In this document: piece by piece, positions 38,723 to 50,724 of the stretch | Layout: each line of letters opens with the position of its first letter | Numbering within the stretch: position 1 is the first letter of the stretch | Source: Scortum barcoo | Lineage: Eukaryota; Chordata; Actinopteri; Centrarchiformes; Terapontidae | Reading direction: 5' to 3' | Assembly: GCA_023238725.1 (NCBI GenBank) | Contig: CM041545.1 | Coordinates: 14,601,782-14,665,781, forward strand | DNA length: 64,000 bases | The notes under the pieces: generated by a model | Told to the model about the DNA's origin: nothing | What the model saw: only the letters and a program-made list of their open reading frames with translations | Databases searched by the model: none | Program-made: the position numbers and the translations under genes

Positions 38723-39300
38723 ACCCTTCTCTCTCTTGCTCTCTCCCCTCTCTCCACCAACCGACACGCACAGCCTGCCTCTTTCACAAGTGTGCTGGCA
38801 GACGTGGCTGAGCCGTGCTGATTACCCTCTCCTGTAACATAGCAGCAGCGGTACAGGCAGCAAACGCCTTTCAGCAATCACAGGCCACCCGACTGTAATT
38901 TTCTCTATTGAGGTTACAGTGGTGGTTGTGTTGAGCTGCTGCCAGCTGCTGCTGCTGCTGCTGCTGCTGCCAAAGTCCAATCTGCTCTCAATGAAATCCA
39001 GAGCTGCAATCCAATCCGTCAGAGAGAAATATACAGACACAATCCATGGAAACACAGCATTGAGGCAGAGGAAGAAGAGGATGGAGAGGAAAAAGGTCTT
39101 TAAAAGGCTGCCAGTGTTGTGGTGCAGCTTGTTTGGTTTCCAGCGGTGGTGATGCTGCTGCTGCTGCTGTTGCTGCTGATGATTTCTAGCCTCAAAAATC
39201 CAAAAAGTAAGAGAACAGAGAAAGGTCTATGTTGTCGATGATCACGGATACTGCGAGGGAAGAGCAAATACTCTCTACTGACTGCTGCCTGCCTGCCGGC
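38723..39300 (-). other. shc3: shc3 5' leader / promoter-proximal region with CAG repeats
   Basis: Upstream of the shc3 ATG on the minus strand. Two CTG runs on the plus strand (38945-38971 and 39152-39178) would be CAG runs in an shc3 transcript. The frame is open for 15 codons above the ATG. Transcription start and any leader introns are not determinable. Confidence 0.4.
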
Positions 39301-42300
39301 TCAGAGCTAAAGCATGACTCACTGATCTGAGAAAACCTTCTCAACAAAAGGCTTGCTGAACACTGCAAATCACTTCCTGTCGGAGAGAGAAAAAAAAACC
39401 TCCCACTTACAGCACACTAGAACCAATCAATTTTTAAATTCCCCAGTCTGATATTTATCCTCTGTAATTCTTTCCCTCTTACTTGTTTTTCTCAGAAAAA
39501 GGAAATGAGGAACAAGAGGAAACGTGATTATTTAAAGTAACGTCATAATTATTCATATTAATTTCCTTGAATTCATGTTATACACAAAGAAATTTTTTTT
39601 AAATGGATGAACCACTAAAAGTTGGGACAAAAGGATGACACACACAAGGAACTAACGCCAGAGATGATAATACATGAAGCAAGTAATAAAAACTAGCATC
39701 CATTTAATTGACAGCTGTCTGCCAAAATACAGATGTCTTTAACAAGAATAAAATCTCTATTCAAATGTTTCATAAAGATGTCATTTTCCTTAAATGGTCC
39801 TCTTTAAATCATTGAAAGCAACAATACAGTAAAATTTTAGCAGGGCCGGAAATACGCAACATAATTAATATATTGTCCATGTTAATTTATATTAGCTGCA
39901 GAATATGGGCAGACATCATTCCTCTCAGTTGTGTACTTTGAAAAACCTACATCTAGTTAATAAATTTTGTTTCTGCACATTTCTATTATCAGCCATTAAT
40001 GCAAAAATAATAATAATCAAGCATTTTCTTTCTATCAAATTGTTTTGAGAGCATTTGTCTAATGTATAGCACTAATTCTCTATCCGTATTCTGCAACAAA
40101 AGAATAAAACATTCAGTTCACAACTAGGAGGCAGATCTCACAGCTTGCAAAAGAAAAAAAAGAAAAAAATAGCAATTGGTCTAGGTTGAACTATATGAAT
40201 GATACAACTGAAAAAAAACACAATATGAATGACATGTTTCTCAGGCAGAGGAGTCAATGAAACAACCAAAAGGATAGCAGTAAAAAGCCCATGAGTCTCC
40301 TTAAAACCAGCAGCAATGAAGCATCTTTGTCTCCCCGGTAGCGGAAAGCACACAGCCAGACACCATTCATGTAAAATGTCCTCAGGAGCATCTAGCAAAG
40401 CCAAAAGACTGACACTCATTCATAAGCAGCTTCCGCTCTCACTCTGCTGCAGATTTCGCACTGCAGTCCCTCCCAACATCTCTCGTTCCTGCCTGGCAAA
40501 TATGGGAAAAAAAAAAAAAAAAAAGACAGCACGTCTGCCTTCTCTCCTCAGAAAAAAAAAGGCAAACACAAAAGCAGGGAAGAACAGGCAGGCTCTCGCA
40601 AATCAAAAGAGGAGGCAAAAAGACAAAGGAGAATAAGAGCAGAGGACAAAAAAGCATGCAATATTTAGTCTTTTATGTGAATGAAATAGCAGGCTGGCAT
40701 ACCAATGTTTCTGTGAATGGAAGCAAGGCCTTTCTGCCTCTGCAAGGCAATCCCTTGGGATGGCATGGTTTTATCCAATGAGAAGCCGGCTGGATGACTC
40801 ATTCAGGGGAGGCTTGCAGAATAGTGGAAGAGACCATTCCAGATGCAGGTGTACATTTTGTTTTCTCTTGACTGCCCTTTAAAAATAATACGTACATCAT
40901 CAGATATGAGAGGTTTGCATAATTTATTAAGATGATGGATGAAGTGCTGTTAACAAAATAAGAAACAAGTCAAATATCTAGGAAGGAAATCAAAAGGAAA
41001 AAATGCCACCCCCGTCATTTTGATTGTCACCATTATCAGCTTTTTTTTTTTTTTTTTCCACATTCATGTGAACAGTTACCACCTACACATTTAATTAGTA
41101 ATTTACTGTTTATATGCATGAGGGCAGATAGTACAAATGCACTAAAACAACAAATGTATTTTTGGGTTGAGAGATATATTTGGACAACATTTGTCTTTTG
41201 AAAACATATAATTAGCATCCCATTTGATTTGGATTATTTTGATTTTTTTTTGAAGGACTACACTTTGTGAAATATATATCTGCTGCTGTTTAAAAGGTTT
41301 GATACTGTACCATCTTCCAGTTTTATGGTCTTCTCTTGTGGCTGTTTTTTCTATTTTATCTATCTCTCTTAAGTATGTGTCTGTCTTTGAACATTCTGTA
41401 TCCAAAAATAATGCACAAGTGAATGATAAGCTGTGATCAGAGCAAGCTGAGTCAGTATTGTATGGAAGCTCAAGAATATCAATATTAGATTATGAATAAT
41501 GATTAATAAATAAAATAATAATTTAATACAATTTTTATTGTATCAGTTTTTCATTTTCACTATGAATTTTTGACATTAACTTGAACTATTCTGTGAAATC
41601 ATTTTCAGTGAACCTGTTATATAAGTATGGCAAACCTGCCATATTAATTATCAAATGAAATATGAAATGGACTTTTATATTTTCAAACTGGCAAATAAGA
41701 ACATTAACTTAAAAATTAAAAATGCAAACTTGCTTTTCGACTGATATGATGATTTTAGTTCATATGAAATAAAATAAAAATGAGAATGACTGGTGGTTTT
41801 ATCTGGATAGCATCTGCTAGCATTATTTGATGCTTGTTCTGTGTGATCTGTCAAAGTCACCTATCAAAACCAAGTCCCTCTGATATCATGTTATCCTATT
41901 ATACTGGGGCTAAATTGTCTTCCTTTGGCTTTAGCCTCAGTCTTTAATATTCAGACAAACAAGTCAGCCTGAGCTTAAGTTTTCAACCAATTCGCTAAGG
42001 TGATGCTAATTACCTGCCTAGGAACACCAGATACAATTAGCAACAGTTGTCATTTAAACCTTCAAAATCGTTGACCTCATACTGAACATAAGAAGAAGGC
42101 TTTTGTCTGAAATTAAACCCCATTCCTCCAAAAAATAACCCACAGCTAAGGTTGGCCGATATGATGAACATATCGGCTGTCTGCTATTGGTGAGTCCATC
42201 ACTGGTTGATTTTTGGGTGGATTTTAAGTCATTTCTCTTTTTGTGGTCTCAAAGACGTTTTGAGACATGCTTTACCTAGCTAGTTTGACACCTACCTCCC

Positions 42301-44930
42301 TAGCCAACAGTCATGATGAGACACCAGCCTTGGCACAATTAAAACCAAAATCCGAAATAGGGGATTTTGCATTATTTTTTGCAATCAGCTCTTCGATGAT
42401 TGTTAGCTGAAAAAAGCGTGTGGAGAGTGGGGTACTCCCCCATGAATATATCTGCGATTGGTGGTTGTTAGGCTGACATTGGCAGGTTGGAAACTTTTAT
42501 CACATATATAAATGTACATATTGCCCTACCAACTACCCACTGTGTTTATGAAAAGAAACACAAGGAGGCAGAGTTGAAAAGAAAAGGCAGGAATATCTTG
42601 TATATCTAATATCTACATACCATATCAATCTAATCACCCAAAGTTCGTAACATGCAATAGATGTAAGAATAACTACTTGTAATAAGTAAGAAAATATGTT
42701 CCACTGCAATTAAACATGTGATTTAATATCGGTTTTCTATCTCATTTTTCAGATATACATTAGGAGCGAATGAGAAAGCAGAGACAGAGGAAAAGAGCAT
42801 CCATTGGCAAGGAAAGCAGCAGACACTTCTCCACTTGACTACTGTTGCCAGGTTACCAAAAACATTCAAAAAAGCAAGAGTTATTTTCAGACTAGCTAGA
42901 AGCAAAATAACCAGTGTTACAGAAAGGGCAGACACAGGCAACTGGTAAAATGTGACCATTTTTTGTTATTACTCAAAGAAAATGTATTATTCATGAGCAG
43001 CAATGAAAAGCTCCAGAGGTTTATGATTCAAATTTGTAATGTTTAAGGAGACTTTTAACATTCACAACAAAAGATGAGCAAAGGGTGAACAAAGGGCACG
43101 GATGACAGCAGACTATGGGCAACATTGATAAGTTAAGGACAAGTTACATTATTGCGGTATTTCTCTCTTTTGTCTGACCAAATATTTCCCACATCCAAGC
43201 TAGTGTTATAATAAAATTATTTTAAAAAACTGCAAATGATTAATGTTTGTGTAATTTTAGACGAAACTCAGTTTTGATTAAATAATATTGGGGGATAGTC
43301 TCCATTGCTCCAACACAGCCATTTACTTGTTTCTTTTACAATTACCCATATATACTCAGTCTATTTATATTCATGAAAATATAAATAAAAGTTACAGAAC
43401 ATTTGCTATTTATATTTACCATTATGTTCATGTGTGAATGGATTTTCTAGGGTCTCATTTTCTTGGCCTACATCCCTGACCTAATATGGGCCTTTCCATG
43501 ACGATTTTCAATAGCATTAATGCCTGTGGTTATACAGTTTTGTGTCATGTTTCTTCAAAAGCTCAATGAAACAGAATAAAATGAATAGCAGAGGGAAACA
43601 ATGTTGATAGCCTGCTTGAAGAGAGCAGAGTGATGTAAGAATTTCCTGTGTGGACAATAACATCCACAGCCCTGAGAGCTCATTTTCATAATCATGTCTG
43701 GGGCATCATTTGAGCTTTTTGTGAATGGTTCATTAAAGCAGGAGAGCAGAAGAAGCAGCGGAAGCACAAGAGGATCATATATGCACAAGTGTATGCATGT
43801 GTTTGTGTATGTGTGTAGTGTGTGTAACCCTATGGATGCACTAGCCTTATATTGTACATGCCATTCATGTTGCATAACCCAACTAACCAAATACAGGTGA
43901 AGGAAAGAGAAATTCAACAAATTAGCAATTGCCAATTTTAATTTAATCTCTTTAGTGGATGTAGCAGTCCTCATGAGTTTATTGTTACTATATTATTAAC
44001 ACAGTACAAAACCTGTGCAATATGGGGAGGGTACCATAGGAAGTCTTTCCAAAAACTGTATGAGTGGACTTGTTGCTATTTCATTCTCTGATCAGATTGA
44101 TCCACATAGATGTGATCACTATAACAGGTTTAACTGTTTTATTTATTGTTAAGCTTGGACACATCAAACTTGTGGAAACGCATCAAGGCCATATTAATTG
44201 TGTAACTCACATGAGTTAAATTGTCATTTTATTTATTATATTTATGTGATTAAACATTTTATATTTTCTGACGTATGACATGAGTGCATTTTTGGTATTT
44301 TGACAGAATGTCATTTACTACCAAAATATGAATGAACTAATGAAATGAAAACAAAGGTGGGTAGAACTTAAAGCCTTCAAATATCTGCATCTTTTAGCGC
44401 TAAGAGTTATGGTTTTTGTTGTCTGAGATTCACATTGCAACTGTGGACTGATTTTTAAGATAAAACCTTATTAAAAAGAATTATATAAAAGTCTATAAAT
44501 ACATGAGACTTGAGGTTCACATGACTTATCTCTACTTTATATAGACTAGACAAAGATAGGATATACTGTATATACGTAATTAGCATATAATCATTCTTAA
44601 TGTGGTATTATTATAATTCTTTGTCATCCAAATATGTGGATTTTTTTTATTCTTAGACAGTATTGTTGTTTGTTTCTTTTACTTTCATGCCAATACAGCC
44701 CTAAAGTGTAATGAATTGACAAAAACAGTGTGAAACCAGATATTTCCTGAGATGTTAATACAATTACTCTCCTGTGATTGGACGAGAGCGTGAATCAGTC
44801 TGGTCATGTGACCAAAATAATCCAATAAGAGTTTAGGTGCAATTTAAAGCAATAAATGAAATGTAAATATATACTTTATACTAAAAGTTTTTGTCAAAGT
44901 TCTCTAAATAACCGGACTTTATCTGAAAAC
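39301..44930. other. Intergenic stretch between shc3 and the cks2 remnant
   Basis: No supported gene. It holds A/T homopolymers (about 40507-40525 poly-A, 41041-41057 poly-T), a balanced non-repetitive block at 40680-40870, and a short palindrome CCGATAT...ATATCGG near 42157-42177. Open frames here lack motifs. Confidence 0.5.
44777..44826 (+). promoter_or_regulatory. Two CCAAT (NF-Y type) boxes upstream of the cks2 remnant
   Basis: An inverted CCAAT (ATTGG, 44777-44781) and a direct CCAAT (44822-44826) lie 45 bases apart and end about 105 bases upstream of the ATG. Paired CCAAT boxes are typical of G2/M cell-cycle promoters. No CHR element (TTTGAA) was seen nearby. Confidence 0.45.
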
Positions 44931-46142
44931 ATGTCTCACAAACAGATGTGTTACTCGAACAGGTACAGTGACGACCAATATGAGTACAGGTGAGCAATAT
45001 TTATCATTACAAACACGGAAGTTAGCCAAGTGTCAGCCCATTTAACTGACCTCTGTATGTTAGCCAGATGTACGTTCGCCACAACAGCCAGCAAGTCTTC
45101 AAATATTCTCTGATGAAGCATATATCTCATCTTTATGTGGCTAACTCGGGTTGTTGAGTCTGTAATAGCTCGTTGTTGCCCTCCGTGGTCGATAAGGAGA
45201 AAAACAGCCCCTTTAACAGTCAGTGGCGCGGTGTGTTTCAGTCCTCCGGCCTCAGGGGGGCAGTGATGAGCTGTTACGGGTTAATGCTCCACAGTTAGGC
45301 GAAGAAGTCGTGGTAGTGTGGATAATTTACTCAGACAAGCGACACAGTGTTGAGACTGACTAAAGCTTTATTGGGAGAGTTTCCTAACAGTACGTTTCAG
45401 GTGTAAAATAGAAAACAAGTCAAAGATGACGACCAGCGGACCGCGTTGCCAAATGAACCCACGTTTAACCTCCACACCTCCGGATCACATCCGCCTTCGT
45501 ATGCAACCATCTGATACTTCTGCTACTAACATGTCTCTGTTATCACTGAGGAGCGCTTCCAATATTGGAAAAACATTAGAAATATCCTTAAAAAATCCAG
45601 TACAGCACCACCACCTGGTTAAATAATACCTGTAAAATTAATGTAGTCAGAAGTTCCCCTCACTGTCACTAAAAGCTGAACATGATACGCTTCACAGAGA
45701 TGGGATGTGCTGCAGAGTCATTATTATAATATAGGGCTGCAGTCTGCCCTCCATGTGTACAGATCAGAAGTGTATTGAACATACATCACCCATGATAGTG
45801 TCTTTTACAGTCCATACAAAAATATCTTTTGTCAGGGCTGCGATTGATTTAAAAAAATCAAACCTCACAGCATGTTGACTGAACCTGTCATCACCAATAA
45901 CTAAAAATAACTTTCTTTTCTTTATTATCAGACATGTTGTTCTGCCATGGAAAATGGCTAAATATGTGCCAAGATTGCATAAGATGTCTAAAGATGAGTG
46001 GAGACAACTGGGAGTGCAGCAATCCCAAGGAAGAATCCAGCACGATACACAAACCAGGTACATTCAGAGCCCCACATCCTCCTCTTCAGATGACAAAGCG
46101 GTGACACAATCCCTCTGTCGCTCACCTGGATTCCTCCTGTAA
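44931..46142 (+). pseudogene. cks2: cks2 positional orthologue with a broken 3' end
   Basis: Cks proteins are ~79-aa Cdk-binding subunits. Exon 1 (44931-44989) encodes MSHKQMCYSNRYSDDQYEY and ends at donor AG|GTGAGC in the conserved phase. Exon 2 starts at 45932 after TTATCAG and encodes the conserved HVVLP, MSKDEW and GVQQSQG segments. The conserved GWVHYMIHEP segment then fails: the DNA fits it only if two bases are missing near 46041, the Trp codon is gone, and the printed frame runs into unrelated residues to a stop at 46140-46142. At 46058-46067 the ten bases GTACATTCAG sit exactly where intron 2 belongs, followed at once by codons for EPHILLFR in another frame and then TGA at 46091. Intron 1 is kept, so this is not a processed copy. 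Location between shc3 and sema4d identifies it with CKS2. A strongly divergent expressed product remains possible. Confidence 0.7.
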
Positions 46143-49100
46143 TTTTAGGGCTTAGTGAATACTGTCTTCCTTTATTGTCTGTTGTGCATTAGCTCAATTT
46201 CCTCAGCCAAAGAGCTGAGTTTGCATAAATATGTGAACATTGTTTGTTGCCCATTGCAGCATGTTGACTCCCGCTGGCCTTGCTGTTGTCAAACAACACT
46301 ACATCTAAAGTGATATAATTTTGTTTCTGACCCACTTAATAAATTACAGGGGTTTAGTTTAAATTTACAACACTGATTTCATACATTAAGGAGGACGTAA
46401 CTACTATAAACAGTAACAAGCCTTTTTTATGACAACTGAAAATCTATGTGGCCTTTGTTATTATTTCTGTGTGGCTGGAAATTCATAGATTATTATCAGA
46501 CAGTCATGAAGAAAAGGATTTCCATCACGTTGACATAACTTACTGTGGAGACACTTGTCATGTCCTTACGTATTCTCTGAACTATCTACACCATGTTTGT
46601 TTACATTTTTGCTTGTGCTGCTTTACTATGTCACAAGAGGGTGCTATCGCTCTAGTTGTGATAGTTTGCTCCATGAGTAGTGTGAACAGCATTACAGAGC
46701 CATGCTGAGCTATAGAAACTTGTGTCTTGCCTATAAACAATGTTTTTCTGTATTCCTCAATTATATTTTTGTTATAGATCAGATGGTATATTCTGGTCAT
46801 TGTTAGTTATATTGATATTAAATGCTCATTCACCTCGCTTAGCATCTCAGATTTGGTCTTCAACCTACATCTATAAATGAAATATATTTTAAGTCAAGGA
46901 CATGACTGTGCCTGTGTCTTAACAGGCTTCAGAGTAGAAAGGCGTGGTGGAGGCTGGTTAATAATTCAGATGGTAGAAAATATTCCCTTGGAAAAGGCTG
47001 ACGTGTCATCATACCACTTTAGTTTGATCCTGCAAGATAACTAACCAGGTTATAAATGGGTGAAATGGGCCCCTGAATACTTAATCCGTCATAAAACTTA
47101 AATACCACTAAACATGCTTAATTCACAAATGTGATGCACTGATGTTTAAGTCAATGTAAGCACCAGATAAAACAAACTCCATTTATTTCTGCTTCAAAGA
47201 CAAATAGGTAGTCAGTGTTTTAATGTGAACAAAAACTAACTGTAGACAGAAAGCAGTACAGACACTATTATTCCTCTATCATTCAACTCATGCCATCCTT
47301 GGCATTTTGGAAGCAAGGTTTTTTATCTGAAATTCACTTTTGGTGATAATATCTTGCTTAATGTCAAACATAAGATGTATACTGTGGTTGAAAAGAATCC
47401 CACTTCCACAGTAATCTATTCAATTCCTGCATCAGAATTCTGTGAATACACTTTGACTCTGTGGAAGAAAAAAATTATGATTAAAGACACTAAAATCTCG
47501 AGTGAAAATGCCAAACTGCAAAGTAGCTTTGAAGGATCGTACTGAGGCTTTGGAAGGCAGTGAAGGTGCAAACATCTGAGACCTTTGTAAAAATAAACCG
47601 AACTATAAACAGGCCTGAACTGTCACCAATGCTGCGTCATTGACAAATACAGATCAGTGCTCCTTTAGTTTCATTGTTCCATACAAGCACTGCTTTTAGG
47701 ATGCTTATTTTCATCATAAAAATAGAAATAAATGCATATTTGGTAGAAAGGCAAGCTCACAATTCCTCAGACTGAGGAACAGATGAGCTTCGTCTCCTCC
47801 CGGGAGTCCCGACATCATCACCACAGCCAGATGAGCCCCTGCAGAAGGCAGGTGTTGTGGATTCTTTGCTGCACTGTCCATCAAACTCCTGTGTAAGAAG
47901 AAGTGACACTGGGACATCGTATTCCATCTGTTCATGATAGTTTCAGTGCCAAAAGGTGTGGTGCCCCTGGGCCATGTTCACAACCAGATTCAACACAAGT
48001 GAAGCTCGTGACCTCTTCACAGAGCTCAGTGGCCGTCACAGCTTTCCTGCGGAGGGAAAAGCAGAGTTGTACTGTACAAGTAGAGGCGGATGTAAATCAA
48101 AGAAATGTTTCGGATTAAGCCGAAATCTGACGAAATGCACTTCTAGACTTTAAATGGCTGCACACATCTTTGTCATCCATGCTTGTAAAGCTACAAGGCA
48201 AGGGTAGATGTTGAAACATCCTCTTAATGATAGAGACAGGGTCCCCTTAAATGTAAAGGAAAAAAGTAGAAATAGATGCAGTTGTGAAGTCAAATCTTCT
48301 GGATATTGATATATCTGATGATTCTCTTTGAAGAACTGGAAAATGACCTATTTTTGGATAAATCCTTCGTAATTCTTTTAAAGGAACATTTAAGGGTTTC
48401 ATTATTTACAACACCATTAGCTGAACGTGGTTAATAGATCATGTGGAACAGCAAACAGTTACATGCAATGTCATTAAATGCGATGGCTTAAAGTAGTTAA
48501 CAAAAAAAGCGGCGGGAATGGCTAGTAATTCAGTTGAATAAGTGCACTTCACTTTTCTCAAACCCTGAGTTAGTTTCTAGATCTCAGTTTATAAAACACC
48601 TTATACAAACAGTGGAAAACACAGCAGTTTTATTTCATGGAATATCTATCTGCCTTCAGCTTCGTGTCCTGAACTGTTTGCCATTGCCCAATAAATCTAG
48701 ACTTTGTACTCCTCTCGTGCTCCTGAGAGGCAAAACAAAAACCCAAAAACTGGCAGAGGGAGGTCAAACCACTTGCCTAAAGCTGAACATGCAGAGCAGG
48801 TTAAAACTGGTGCACATGATGCAAGTCGACCCGGGCAACTACACAGCAACTTTTGTGAGGTTTAGACTAAAACGCACTGGCATGCTAGAACATAGACCTA
48901 CCCAGGCCTCTTCCCATCTTTTTAGGAGCTGCTCATGCTCTGTGAGTGCACCCCTCCATTGGTTCAAATCTCTGGATGGTATACTCTCCTCATCTGTCAA
49001 ATAACAACATCTTTTATGGATATAAACTGTCACAAATGCCCATCTCTGGACTGATAAAATGACAGCAGTGGCATTGCCAATAACCAGTCGCAACTCTATA

Positions 49101-49151
49101 CCCTCTCTCCATGCATTACCGGAATCACAATGTATTGCATATTTGAAGATA
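46143..49151. other. Interval between the cks2 remnant and sema4d; no SECISBP2 seen
   Basis: No exon of SECISBP2 or another known gene was recognised on either strand. One minus-strand acceptor (CCCTCCGCAG, before 48046) is followed by a 38-codon open frame to a stop at 47932, but its phase does not fit the preceding sema4d alternative exon as an open reading. Confidence 0.45.
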
Positions 49152-49528
49152 TTAATGGATTTTAATACTGTAATACATATTGTGAAAGCCTGCACGCTGG
49201 ACATTTTTCACATCCACACACCACCAGGTCCAGGTACCTCCAATAGTGAGGCGGAGGTCCACCGCAGACATGTCACTTCCTGAGCTGGCCTCCGCGACAC
49301 AGTGGTAACGGGCGTCCTTAATGAGCGGCCCCTCTCTGAGCCAGCTGCTCACCAGCACCTCCCTCTGACCCAGCTGCCGGCGGTACTCCATTATGGGGGT
49401 GTCCAGACTGTGCCCGTTTATTAGCCAGTGAATGTGAACATCACTGGGACCTGGGGGACAGAATCGGACCTCATGTTGACCCCTGAAGGTCGAGACACCA
49501 GCACGCCACTTCACTCCACACAGACGTG
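49152..49528 (-). CDS. sema4d: sema4d alternative terminal exon B (second Ig-like domain)
   Basis: Acceptor CTTCCTGTGCAG precedes 49528 and the phase fits exon A. The frame carries an Ig fold signature: VRFCPPGPSD (first Cys), HIHWLING (core Trp) and ARYHCVAEA (second Cys with the Tyr-x-Cys pattern), then VDLRLTI. Read through, it ends at a stop at 49152-49154. A donor-like GGAG|GTACCT near 49237 could instead splice on. With exon A it would make a protein of about 878 residues with sema, PSI and two Ig domains and no membrane segment. Confidence 0.6.
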
Positions 49529-50499
49529 CTGCACAGGAAGTGGGAATACTTCCCTTTTTACATTTGTGGTGTTCGGCTGAGCCATACACGTGTAGTTTGC
49601 ACAGAATTGATTTGAAGACTGATTCATCACTAGTAAGATTCCCAGTACGTTTAATAATTCTGCCTGTTTATATTTTTAGTATTTGCAACAGCATCCTGCT
49701 TTTTTTTTTTTTTTTTTTTTCTGAAGTACTTTTTGACTTTATCCTCACTTAAAAATTAAACAGTGTTCAAAAATACAAAGCAATGACTGGAGTCAAACAT
49801 TTAGGAAACAACAAACCTGTGTTGAAAACTTTTGTCAAGATTTATTTAGCCTCCCTACCAAGAGCAATAGTCCCAAAATGTCCCCTAGATTTATGTACAT
49901 CTTCAATTGTATTTTTCCATATATACAAATATATTTACACATGTTTACAGGCACAAAAAAAAAAAAAATAGATCCAGATAAGGTAGTGAGATGTAAGACA
50001 TTTGAGCGTGCTAGAATTTGTTCTCAGGAGAGATTCTCAACACCCTGGATAAAAAATCCAATTTTAAAATTTTACATGTTTTACATCAGACTGTTGTTAC
50101 ACAATAATACACACAAAACCGTACCGTTTGTTAACAGAGGACTGTGAGATGAGATAACTGAGAGGTTGACAGTTTTAATACTGAATCCCAGTTTTGTCTT
50201 TTTAAAACATTCACTTATGCTGCAAGCATCTTACGAAACACCTAAGGAGGAGACGAGCAGTTCTCCACCAGTATGACACCTTAAAGCAAAAGGGCGGGTT
50301 TGTTTTAGACTAATCCAGAAACACACAAACTCGAGTTAGTTTAGGTTTGGGAAATGCAACATGCAAGGCTAAGAGAGGAGAGAGAATGAATGGAAAATAA
50401 AAAGGGAGGGTTAAAAAGCAAAGAAGAGTAGATTTCCAAGCGGAGCGGGAGGAAAAGTCAGGGTTTCGGGGTGTGAGCTGAGTCACAGGCACCACTCAC

Positions 50500-50724
50500 C
50501 CAAGGCCAGGCAGAAGAGCAGGAAGGCCTCCTGGGCATGAACCCCCCAGGCCTGGTCCTTCAGCAGGGGAGGCAACAGTCTCACCTCTGCCTCCCGGGCC
50601 TCCACATTGTGGGGCTTGGAGGAGGTGGAGGTGGAGGAAGAGGAGGAAGAGGAAGAAGGGAGGGCAGAGGGGGTGCTACTTCCGGAGGAGGACAGGGAGG
50701 ATGAAGTGTCGACAGGAGAGGAGG
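50500..50724 (-). CDS. sema4d: sema4d alternative exon A (Ser-rich linker)
   Basis: A minus-strand exon flanked by acceptor CTCCTTCACAG (before 50724) and donor TTGG|GTGAGT-type sequence (after 50500). It needs one carried-in base. An internal donor in the last standard exon (ATG|GTAAGA, exon end 52549, after Asn678) supplies that phase, giving a join just after the Ig domain and before the TM helix. The product starts ASSPVDTSSS, has a long Ser run, then PHNVEAREAEVRLLPPLL and HAQEAFLLFCLA. It replaces the membrane anchor. Transcript evidence is needed; a second in-phase donor exists at 52555. Confidence 0.6.
50600..50700. repeat. GGA/GAA low-complexity tract within sema4d alternative exon A
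   Basis: Imperfect purine-rich (GGA/GAA)n on the plus strand, read as poly-Ser on the minus strand. Slippage here could alter the length of the Ser run. Confidence 0.8.

Noticed and set aside
42140..42500. Possible transposon around the CCGATAT...ATATCGG palindrome
   Set aside because: Only a short palindrome was seen; no matching terminal repeats or target duplication could be defined.
47932..48046. Possible extra terminal exon of sema4d on the minus strand
   Set aside because: The acceptor is good, but joined in phase to the donor near 49237 it stops after about three codons, and the open frame lacks motifs. It is left as unproven.
48955..48975. tRNA-like B box (GGTTCAAATC)
   Set aside because: No A box or cloverleaf could be drawn around it.
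46143..49151. SECISBP2 remnants
   Set aside because: No stretch on either strand resembled the conserved RNA-binding L7Ae-like domain by eye; a profile search would be decisive.
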